From: an uncultured Lachnospiraceae bacterium
GTDB lineage: Bacteria > Bacillota > Clostridia > Lachnospirales > Lachnospiraceae
Assembly (NCBI GenBank): GCA_947565255.1
Contig: CANOFI010000150.1
Location: 1 to 6,050 of the forward strand
Reading direction: 5' to 3'
Length of the DNA: 6,050 nucleotides
Below, one piece after another: positions 1-5,392 of the stretch (the stretch's first letter is position 1; each line of letters begins with the position of its first letter). The notes below the pieces were generated by a model that saw nothing but the letters and a program-made list of their open reading frames with translations, did no database searches and was not told the DNA's origin. Both the position numbers and the translations under genes were made by a program.

Positions 1-2
1 TG

Positions 3-62
3 ACAGCGCTGCAAACTCCTGAATTTGCGGCAGTTCTTCCGTCTCCCCCTGCAGATGGTTGA
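3..62 (+). other. Open stretch in frame 3, possible displaced N-terminal segment of the adaptor gene
   Basis: Frame 3 is open from the window edge to a TGA at 60-62 and encodes TALQTPEFAAVLPSPPADG. The adaptor reading frame (frame 1) has a TGA at 1-3 and picks up family-like sequence (VEKRDLSSVIYASGTI) from about position 58. A run of five C at 45-49 lies in the overlap. Removing one C would join the two frames into one continuous reading across the junction (AVLPSP-LQMVEKRDL). I infer a one-base insertion, either a real mutation or a sequence error. The alternative is that this is the unrelated end of an upstream gene. Only upstream sequence can decide. Confidence 0.3.
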
Positions 63-1377
63 GAAACGCGATTTATCTTCCGTTATCTACGCAAGCGGTA
101 CGATTGCAAGCCAGAGCCGGGTTGCAATTACAACAGAGCTGACGGGGAAGGTAAAGGAATTATATGTACAGCTCGGGGATTATGTAGAGGCCGGAACCCC
201 TCTTCTTGTCATGGATGACAGCGAACTGCGCAAAAAGATTGATGAGCTGGAAAAGCAGCTGTCCGACCAGGATATATTAAAAGCGAAACAAAAAGAGATT
301 AACGAGCGTGCGCTTGCCAATGCCCGCGCGGAGCAAACAGAAACACTGGCTTCGGCCAGTCAGGCGGTCAGTGAGGCACAGACAAAGTTAGATGCGGCTA
401 ACCAGATGTACAGTACGGCGCAGAAAGCCTGTGAGACGCTTGTCGCAAACGGCGCGGAGCAGGAGGAGCTTGCGCTGGCGCAGCAAAACCAGGCAGAGGC
501 GCAAAGCGCGGCTGACGCGGCAAAGCAGGCGCTGACGGAGGCACAGAATGCTTACAATTCCGCAGTCCGCACGACAAACGGGCAGATTCAGTCCGCACAG
601 GACACGATTGATACACAGTCGATTGGAAATGCCGACAACAATGAGGCAGCCTCCACACTTGCAGATTTATACCGGCAGCTGGAGCAGGTGACCATCGCTG
701 CTCCGCAGTCGGGGATTATTACTTCCCTGAATATATCCGTCGGCTCAATTGTAACGACCGGCGATCTGATGGTGATAGAGGACAACAAAAATTTAAAGCT
801 CACCGTCAGCCTTTCGGAAACCGAGGTGTTAAATGTAAAGAGCGGCATGAGTGCCAACATTAAGGCGAACGCCCTGCAGGATGCAGAGATGAAGGGGACC
901 GTAAGCAAGGTAATTAACTTTGCAGGCAGTTCTTCGGATAATACAAATGGGGGTATGTCCAATATGGAGGGGGCCGGTTCATCCGCTTCCTATTCGGCCG
1001 AAATCCTGATTGAGGGTGAGACCAGCCTTTTGCTCGGCATGAATGCAAAGGCAGAAATTGTCCTTACTGAAAAAAAGGAGGCGCTGAGTGTTGCCTACGA
1101 CAGTATTTTAACAGATGAAGATGGGAAAAGTTATGTATTAGCTGCTGATTATTATAACGATGAAGGTACGTATAAAACGAGAAAAGTATCGGTTACTCCG
1201 GGTGAACAGGGTGATTATTATACGGAAATTTCTTCGGATAAACTCGAAGAGGGCATGCTTGTTGTCATGTACCCTGATTCGGTAACAGAGGGCGAAGTCA
1301 TAACAAATGCCGAGATTCTGGATTCGGAAGGGAATTCTTCCGGGGGTTCGGACACAGAATCCGTCATTGTGGATTAG
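25..1377 (+). CDS. ABC exporter membrane fusion (adaptor) protein, MacA/YknX/HlyD family; N-terminus missing or frameshifted
   Basis: The protein resembles the adaptor subunit of MacAB/YknXYZ-type exporters, which is anchored in the membrane and links the permease to the outside. Counting from the TTG at 25, residues about 32-65 form the first half of a biotinyl-lipoyl-like barrel (GKVKELYVQLGDYVEAGTPL). Residues about 68-215 are a long Ala/Gln/Glu-rich coiled-coil hairpin. Residues about 218-253 are the second barrel half (VTIAAPQSGIITSL), followed by beta-barrel and membrane-proximal domains to about 425 and a Ser/Gly/Glu-rich tail. The ATPase gene follows after 11 bases. The start is unresolved: TTG at 25 and ATG at 55 both lack a good Shine-Dalgarno. 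Family members begin with a signal-anchor helix, absent here because TGA lies in frame at 1-3. The N-terminus was therefore probably encoded upstream in another frame. The family is clear; the substrate cannot be inferred. Confidence 0.87.
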   Translation: MRQFFRLPLQMVEKRDLSSVIYASGTIASQSRVAITTELTGKVKELYVQLGDYVEAGTPLLVMDDSELRKKIDELEKQLSDQDILKAKQKEINERALANARAEQTETLASASQAVSEAQTKLDAANQMYSTAQKACETLVANGAEQEELALAQQNQAEAQSAADAAKQALTEAQNAYNSAVRTTNGQIQSAQDTIDTQSIGNADNNEAASTLADLYRQLEQVTIAAPQSGIITSLNISVGSIVTTGDLMVIEDNKNLKLTVSLSETEVLNVKSGMSANIKANALQDAEMKGTVSKVINFAGSSSDNTNGGMSNMEGAGSSASYSAEILIEGETSLLLGMNAKAEIVLTEKKEALSVAYDSILTDEDGKSYVLAADYYNDEGTYKTRKVSVTPGEQGDYYTEISSDKLEEGMLVVMYPDSVTEGEVITNAEILDSEGNSSGGSDTESVIVD

Positions 1378-1388
1378 GTGGTGGGCAT

Positions 1389-2123
1389 ATGAAAAAAACG
1401 GCAGTGCAAGAGAAGACTCCACCAGCATCAGACATGATGATTGACATGAAACAGATTGTAAAACGGTACTATATCGGACAGCCGAACGAGCTGCAGATTT
1501 TAAATGAAATCAGCCTGCAGGTAAACGAGGGACAGTTTGTTTCGATTGTCGGGGAATCCGGTTCCGGAAAGAGCACGCTGATGAATATTATCGGCGCGCT
1601 TGACCGTCCGACAAGCGGAAGCTATTTTCTGGAAGGAATGGACATCGCCAATATGCGCGACGTCCAGCTGAGCAATATCAGAAACCGCCGTATCGGATTT
1701 GTTTTTCAGAATTTTTATCTGATACCGCGTACCAGTGCGCTGAAAAATGTGGAGATTCCGATGATGTATGCCGGAATCGGCCGCAGGGAACGACGGGAAA
1801 GGGCGGAGGCCCTGTTGGAGACCGTCGGCATGAAGGACCGCATGAGCCATAAACCGAATGAGCTGTCCGGCGGACAGAACCAGCGTGTTGCCATTGCAAG
1901 GGCTATGAGCAATAATCCTGCCATCATTCTTGCAGATGAGCCGACCGGCGCACTGGATTCCAAAACCGGGCATATGGTTATGGATTTATTCCACAAGCTG
2001 CATGAGGAAAAAAAGAAAACGATTATACTGATCACACACAGTCCGGAGCTTGCAAAGGAAACAGAACGCATTATTACGCTCTGCGACGGCTCCATTGAAC
2101 ATGATACGCAGGGAGGGGTGTAA
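1389..2123 (+). CDS. ABC transporter ATP-binding protein, MacB/LolD/YknY type
   Basis: This cytoplasmic ATPase powers the exporter formed with the flanking adaptor and permease. At 244 aa it has the normal length for a stand-alone nucleotide-binding subunit. All motifs are intact: Walker A GESGSGKST (residues 55-63), Q-loop glutamine 107 (VFQNFYLIP), signature LSGGQNQR (159-166), Walker B ending in D183-E184 followed by PTGALDS, and the switch histidine 217 (ITHSPELA). The signature carries QNQR rather than the commoner QQQR, a mild variant. The PTGALD and FQNFYLIP styles are typical of the LolD/MacB ATPase subfamily. An N-terminal extension of about 15 residues precedes the first beta strand. 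ATG at 1389 follows a G-rich ribosome binding region (GGTGGTGGG, 1377-1385) that overlaps the stop codon of the adaptor, suggesting coupled translation. Substrate is unknown. Confidence 0.95.
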   Translation: MKKTAVQEKTPPASDMMIDMKQIVKRYYIGQPNELQILNEISLQVNEGQFVSIVGESGSGKSTLMNIIGALDRPTSGSYFLEGMDIANMRDVQLSNIRNRRIGFVFQNFYLIPRTSALKNVEIPMMYAGIGRRERRERAEALLETVGMKDRMSHKPNELSGGQNQRVAIARAMSNNPAIILADEPTGALDSKTGHMVMDLFHKLHEEKKKTIILITHSPELAKETERIITLCDGSIEHDTQGGV

Positions 2124-2125
2124 GT

Positions 2126-3454
2126 ATGGGATTTTTGGAATGTATCCGGCTGTCGGTCGGCAATATCCGCATCAACAAGCTTCGCTCCTTTTTGACAATG
2201 CTTGGCATCATTATCGGCATCAGTTCGGTTATTACCATTACCACAATCGGAAATTCTCTGAAGCTTACGATTGCCAATACCATGAATGACTTAGGCGGTG
2301 CAAATCGGATTTACGGCTGGCTTGAGGCCGTTTTTCCGGAAAATGACGAGGATTATGAGACATGGATTTACCCTGAACTGGAGGAGGATGATTTGATATC
2401 CCAGGAAATGATTGACCAGTACAAAGAAGCGTTTAAGGACGAGATTTCCCAGGTTATTATTTCCGAATACGTGGGGACCGGCAGAACCATAAATGGAGAG
2501 AATTATGCCAATGTGGATATCATGGGCATTTCTGACGGCTATCTGCAGTCTAATAAAATAAATATACTCAGCGGGCGCAACATTACGGACCGCGACTGCA
2601 CTGAGGTGAAAAATGCCTGCGTGGTCTCTGATTTGTTCGTAAAATATTATTTTAAGGACCAGGATGTAAATCCACTTGGACAGGAAATTATGGTTGACCA
2701 GGCAGAGGGGAATACGTTTCATGGTGTTATTGTCGGCGTATATCAGTATGAGGCTGTCAAGTTTGGAAATATGGACAGCAGAACTGCCGAAAAAGACCGC
2801 TCCACACAGATGTTTATACCGGTTACGGCCGCCAAAAAAATAAACAATTCGGTCGGCGGTTATGAATCGATTCAGATTGTTGCTGCCCAGGGTGCAGACG
2901 CCACGCAGCTTTCTGTGCAGACCAGTGAATTTTTCAATGATTTATACAGCAGCAATGAGGACTGGATGTTTGAAAGCTATGATATGGCGTCTGAGCTTGG
3001 CACGATTTCAAAGGTGTTGGATGTCGTAACCGTTGCAATTGCTGTAATTGCCGCCATTTCTCTCGTTGTCGGCGGGATTGGTGTTATGAATATCATGCTG
3101 GTAAGCATCATCGAGCGCACAAAGGAAATCGGAATCCGCAAGGCGCTTGGCGCAAAAAACGGAAGCATCCGCATACAGTTTTTGACAGAAGCGATTGTTA
3201 TCTGTCTGATTGGAGGCCTTATCGGAGTGCTCATTGGCGTTTTCAATGGCTTTATGATTGGGAAACTTGTCACTGTTTTCGGGGCTGACTTTGCAGGGGA
3301 ATATATGGATGTGCTGACGATTACCATTCAGCCTTCTGTTGCCGCAATTTTGATTTCGCTCTTCTTTTCCATATTGATTGGTGTTATATTTGGGTATTAT
3401 CCTGCAAACCGCGCTGCTAAAATGTCGCCGATTGATGCGCTCCGGTATGAATAA
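2126..3454 (+). CDS. ABC transporter permease, MacB/FtsX fold (YknZ-like)
   Basis: This is the integral membrane subunit of the exporter. At 442 aa it has the four-helix MacB layout. TM1 is at about 22-42, inside the characteristic NKLRSFLTMLGIIIGISSVI. A large extracytoplasmic MacB_PCD-type domain spans about 43-296 and is acidic near residues 70-108. TM2 is at about 300-328, followed by the cytoplasmic coupling element ERTKEIGIRKALGA (330-343). TM3 is at about 355-379 and TM4 at about 404-425, ending in the family-typical YYPANRAAKMSPIDALRYE. MacB-type proteins are thought to transmit force rather than carry substrate through the membrane; exported cargo in relatives includes peptides and antibiotics. 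ATG at 2126 lies 2 bases after the ATPase stop, with an excellent Shine-Dalgarno (GGGAGGGG, 2111-2118). No N-terminal ATPase is fused, unlike Gram-negative MacB. I see no convincing intrinsic terminator after the stop. Confidence 0.95.
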   Translation: MGFLECIRLSVGNIRINKLRSFLTMLGIIIGISSVITITTIGNSLKLTIANTMNDLGGANRIYGWLEAVFPENDEDYETWIYPELEEDDLISQEMIDQYKEAFKDEISQVIISEYVGTGRTINGENYANVDIMGISDGYLQSNKINILSGRNITDRDCTEVKNACVVSDLFVKYYFKDQDVNPLGQEIMVDQAEGNTFHGVIVGVYQYEAVKFGNMDSRTAEKDRSTQMFIPVTAAKKINNSVGGYESIQIVAAQGADATQLSVQTSEFFNDLYSSNEDWMFESYDMASELGTISKVLDVVTVAIAVIAAISLVVGGIGVMNIMLVSIIERTKEIGIRKALGAKNGSIRIQFLTEAIVICLIGGLIGVLIGVFNGFMIGKLVTVFGADFAGEYMDVLTITIQPSVAAILISLFFSILIGVIFGYYPANRAAKMSPIDALRYE

Positions 3455-3492
3455 AATATACAATATGCAAAAAAACTCCGCCGGAATATCCA

Positions 3493-3521
3493 TTGACTCC
3501 GTAAGAAATATTTGATATAAT
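3493..3521 (+). promoter_or_regulatory. Near-consensus sigma-A promoter for the sufC-sufB block
   Basis: TTGACT (3493-3498) and TATAAT (3516-3521) are separated by exactly 17 bases. This is 5/6 and 6/6 to consensus with optimal spacing. It starts 38 bases after the permease stop and faces sufC. Transcription should begin near 3528, giving a 5' leader of about 200 nt before the sufC start at 3730. It shows that the suf block can be transcribed independently of the export operon. Confidence 0.8.
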
Positions 3522-3538
3522 TATCTGAAATTATTTGA
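3505..3538 (+). repeat. Two similar AT-rich motifs 22 bp apart around the promoter -10 box, possible operator
   Basis: GAAATATTTGA (3505-3515) and GAAATTATTTGA (3527-3538) differ by one inserted T and begin 22 bases apart, about two helical turns. The first fills the spacer up to the -10 box; the second covers the predicted transcription start. Each has a small palindromic core (AAATATTT, AAATTATTT). Paired sites here could bind a repressor, but in AT-rich DNA such a match could be chance. It does not match any iron or Fe-S regulator site that I recognise. Confidence 0.3.
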
Positions 3539-3539
3539 A

Positions 3540-3574
3540 TAGCTCGACGGTACCAGTGGAAGGCCGTCGGGCTA
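3540..3574 (+). promoter_or_regulatory. Strong hairpin 1 in the sufC leader
   Basis: The arm TAGCTCGACGG (3540-3550) pairs with CCGTCGGGCTA (3564-3574). This gives 11 pairs, one of them a G-U wobble, around a 13-base loop. No T-run follows (next bases GCGTGTG), so it is not a standard intrinsic terminator. It lies only about 12 nt inside the predicted transcript. It could stabilise the 5' end, be part of a structured regulatory RNA, or be the outer part of a palindromic repeat element. Confidence 0.6.
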
Positions 3575-3643
3575 GCGTGTGTCCGAAAATTCATTCCTGT
3601 CATCTGTACGGAAAGCATTTTTCTGACACGCTCTGGCGCGTGT
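3574..3643 (+). promoter_or_regulatory. Long imperfect hairpin 2 with a competing downstream hairpin
   Basis: AGCGTGT (3574-3580) can pair with ACACGCT (3626-3632). The stem continues inward with GAAAA (3585-3589) against TTTTC (3619-3623) and TTCC (3594-3597) against GGAA (3610-3613), forming a 59-base imperfect palindrome. ACACGC (3626-3631) can instead pair with GCGTGT (3638-3643) across a six-base loop. The two pairings cannot coexist. Mutually exclusive stems are a hallmark of RNA switches, but neither is followed by a U-run, so any control would not be by simple intrinsic termination. I do not recognise a known riboswitch class. Confidence 0.45.
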
Positions 3644-3680
3644 TAAAAACTTTATGTTAACTGCGCTATTGTATAGTATG

Positions 3681-3722
3681 GAATATTCTCTGCGGCGTGT
3701 GATACCCGCAGATATTCGGAGG
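3681..3722 (+). promoter_or_regulatory. Hairpin 3 abutting the sufC Shine-Dalgarno
   Basis: GAATAT (3681-3686) plus CTGCGG (3690-3695) pairs with CCGCAG (3706-3711) plus ATATTC (3712-3717). This makes 12 pairs with a three-base bulge and a ten-base loop. The stem ends at 3717 and the Shine-Dalgarno GGAGG occupies 3718-3722, seven bases before the ATG at 3730. Its placement directly against the ribosome binding site suggests an effect on translation initiation, either by limiting access or by keeping the site single-stranded. That role is inference. Confidence 0.55.
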
Positions 3723-3729
3723 TAGAAAG

Positions 3730-4458
3730 ATGCTTGAATTAAAAAATGTTTCTTTTCAGGTAGAGGAGAATGGTGCAGGGAAAGAAATTATAAAAGATGT
3801 CAGCCTGACGGTTGAGGAAAAAGAGATGGTTGTCATAACCGGGCCAAACGGCGGCGGCAAATCTACGCTTGCAAAAATTATTGCCGGGATTGAAAAGCCG
3901 ATTTCGGGTCAGATTCTTTTAGATGGAGAGGATATCACACAGTGCGGCATTACGGAGCGTGCCAACAAAGGCATCAGCTTTGCCTTCCAGCAGCCGGTCC
4001 GCTTTAAAGGGCTGACGGTGAAGGATTTGATTTCCATGGCGGCGGGAAAGCAGCTCAGTGCTGCTTCTGCCTGCGAATACCTGGTGGAGGTCGGACTGTG
4101 TGCAAAAGATTATGTAAACCGGGAGATTAATGCCAGCCTTTCCGGCGGGGAACTGAAGCGCATTGAGATTGCCATGATACTGGCCAGAGGGACAAGACTA
4201 TCCATTTTTGATGAGCCGGAGGCCGGGATTGATTTGTGGAGCTTTAAAAATTTAATACAGGTATTTGAAAAAATGCACGATGAAATCAACGGCTCAATTG
4301 TCATTATTTCTCATCAGGAGCGTATTTTAAATATTGCGGACCGCATCATTGTAATCGCCGACGGAAGCGTCCGTGCATCAGGAAAAAAAGAAGAAATTCT
4401 GCCGGAATTATTCAGCACGACTGCGGGCAGCTGTAAGTTTTATAAAGGAGAGGAATAA
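3730..4458 (+). CDS. sufC: Fe-S cluster assembly ATPase SufC (SmsC-type, minimal SUF system)
   Basis: SufC is a cytoplasmic ABC-type ATPase that is not part of a transporter. It binds the SufB/SufD scaffold and uses ATP to drive conformational change during Fe-S cluster assembly. The 242 aa show Walker A GPNGGGKST (38-46), Q-loop Q87/Q88 (FAFQQPVRFKG), signature LSGGELKR (137-144), Walker B ending in D161-E162 and continuing PEAGIDLWSF, and H-loop histidine 195 (IISHQERI). LSGGELKR and the SHQERI H-loop are SufC-like rather than transporter-like. DEPEAGID replaces the DESDSGLD of proteobacterial SufC, as I recall from archaeal and anaerobe forms. ATG at 3730 has GGAGG seven bases upstream. 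sufB follows after one base. It is probably expressed from the promoter at 3493 through the structured leader. Assignment rests on motifs plus the adjacent SufB-like gene and is strong. Confidence 0.93.
   Translation: MLELKNVSFQVEENGAGKEIIKDVSLTVEEKEMVVITGPNGGGKSTLAKIIAGIEKPISGQILLDGEDITQCGITERANKGISFAFQQPVRFKGLTVKDLISMAAGKQLSAASACEYLVEVGLCAKDYVNREINASLSGGELKRIEIAMILARGTRLSIFDEPEAGIDLWSFKNLIQVFEKMHDEINGSIVIISHQERILNIADRIIVIADGSVRASGKKEEILPELFSTTAGSCKFYKGEE
4447..4453 (+). promoter_or_regulatory. Ribosome binding site fixing the sufB start at 4460
   Basis: GGAGAGG lies inside the last codons of sufC, six bases before the ATG at 4460. An in-frame ATG at 4373 would add 29 residues (lysine-rich, wholly inside sufC) but has only an A-rich tract nearby and no family resemblance. 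The 4460 start is therefore preferred. The one-base gap and the site inside sufC imply translational coupling. Confidence 0.8.
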
Positions 4459-4459
4459 T

Positions 4460-5377
4460 ATGGATGGCATTCAGAAACAAATGTTAGAGGAAGTAGCGGG
4501 GCTTCATGAGATTCCCGCGGGAGCTTATAATATCCGTGTCAATGGAAAGAGCGAAGAGCGGAATACGACTGCAAATATAGATATTGTGACAAAAGAAGAC
4601 AAAAGCGGAATCGATATTTTTATCCGGCCGGATACAAAAAATGAAAGCGTGCATATACCGGTTGTGTTAAGCCAGAGCGGTCTGGAGGAGGTCGTTTATA
4701 ACGATTTTCACATCGGAGAAAATGCGGATGTGACCATTATTGCCGGCTGCGGGATTCACAACGGCGGAGATCAAAAGTCGCAGCATGACGGTGTGCATAC
4801 ATTTTATGTCGGCAAAAATGCCAAAGTCAGATATGTGGAGAAACATTACGGTACCGGAGAAGGAACTGGCGAGCGCGTTTTAAATCCGGTCACTGTCATT
4901 GAAATTGATGAAAACGGCTATTTTGAGATGGATTCCGTGCAGATAAAAGGGGTCGATTCCACAAAACGCGTGACAAGGGCAAAGCTTGGAAAAGACGCGT
5001 CCATTGTGGTAAAAGAAAAAATTATGACACATGACAGCCAGACAGCACAGACAGAGTTTGAGGTGGATTTGGATGGGGAAGGCAGCAGTGCGCATGTCGT
5101 ATCCCGTTCTGTGGCAACAAATCAGTCGGAACAGATTTTTCTGTCAAAGATAAACGGAAATGCAAGATGTGCAGGCCGGACAGAATGCGATGCAATTATT
5201 ATGGACGAAGCCTGCGTGAAGGCGATTCCGCAGATTCTTGCCAACCATGTGGACGCAAGCTTAATTCATGAAGCCGCAATTGGAAAGATTGCCGGCGAAC
5301 AGTTGACTAAACTGATGACGCTTGGTCTTACAAAACAGGAAGCCGAGGCACAGATTATAGATGGATTTTTAAAATAA
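4460..5377 (+). CDS. sufB: Short SufB/SufD-family Fe-S scaffold protein (SmsB-type)
   Basis: This cytoplasmic protein partners SufC to build Fe-S clusters. It is 305 aa, against roughly 420-495 for SufD and SufB of full SUF systems, and lacks most of the N-terminal region. The middle is the repetitive beta-helix core (about 90-235). The C-terminus aligns by eye with SufB: TECDAIIMDEAC carries C243, in the place of E. coli SufB Cys405, and C252. SLIHEAAIGKI carries H270-E271, in the place of His433-Glu434. The final GLTKQEAEAQIIDGF matches the helical C-terminal end of SufB. These residues are the sites of sulfur transfer and cluster assembly in SufB, so the protein should be active and is SufB-like rather than SufD-like. 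No sufS, sufU, sufD or sufE lies nearby, pointing to a SufB2C2-style complex. The sulfur donor cannot be told from this window. Confidence 0.9.
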   Translation: MDGIQKQMLEEVAGLHEIPAGAYNIRVNGKSEERNTTANIDIVTKEDKSGIDIFIRPDTKNESVHIPVVLSQSGLEEVVYNDFHIGENADVTIIAGCGIHNGGDQKSQHDGVHTFYVGKNAKVRYVEKHYGTGEGTGERVLNPVTVIEIDENGYFEMDSVQIKGVDSTKRVTRAKLGKDASIVVKEKIMTHDSQTAQTEFEVDLDGEGSSAHVVSRSVATNQSEQIFLSKINGNARCAGRTECDAIIMDEACVKAIPQILANHVDASLIHEAAIGKIAGEQLTKLMTLGLTKQEAEAQIIDGFLK

Positions 5378-5378
5378 T

Positions 5379-5383
5379 GGAGG
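5379..5383 (+). promoter_or_regulatory. Ribosome binding site fixing the glycosyltransferase GTG start
   Basis: GGAGG starts two bases after the sufB stop and ends nine bases before the GTG at 5393. An ATG at 5385 is out of frame and meets a stop after two codons. The only start-like codon in frame between the sufB stop and the conserved N-terminus is GTG at 5393. Confidence 0.8.
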
Positions 5384-5392
5384 AATGACGGG

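Noticed and set aside
300..660. Ala/Gln-rich segment of the adaptor as a tandem repeat or phase-variable tract.
   Set aside because: There is no regular repeat unit at the DNA level; the composition is explained by the family's coiled-coil hairpin.
3455..3492. Intrinsic terminator after the permease gene.
   Set aside because: Only a four-base inverted repeat (TCCG-C-CGGA) is present, without a following T-run. Nearby stems at 3540-3574 also lack a T-run.
3397..3618. Minus-strand open frame of 73 codons across the intergenic gap.
   Set aside because: It covers the end of the permease gene, the promoter and both palindromes, has no recognisable domain, and the sequence is better explained as a + strand leader or repeat.
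3651..3677. Possible second promoter close to sufC, with TATAGT at 3672-3677.
   Set aside because: No acceptable -35 box lies at 16-18 bp; the nearest TTTATG is at 15 bp and poor. The promoter at 3493-3521 is far better.
3654..3725. 23-codon ORF in the sufC leader (ATG 3654, stop TAG 3723-3725 just before the sufC start), a possible leader peptide.
   Set aside because: There is no Shine-Dalgarno before either ATG (3654 or 3678), no run of a regulatory amino acid, and the sequence is mostly accounted for by hairpin 3 and the sufC ribosome binding site.
3670..3730. IscR/Rrf2 or Fur-type operator at the palindrome GAATATTC near sufC.
   Set aside because: The match is only eight bases, resembles no operator I can name with confidence, and is part of the hairpin 3 arm.
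4373..4459. Upstream in-frame ATG giving sufB 29 more residues.
   Set aside because: It overlaps sufC entirely, encodes a lysine-rich stretch without family similarity, and the GGAGAGG site at 4447-4453 fits the ATG at 4460.
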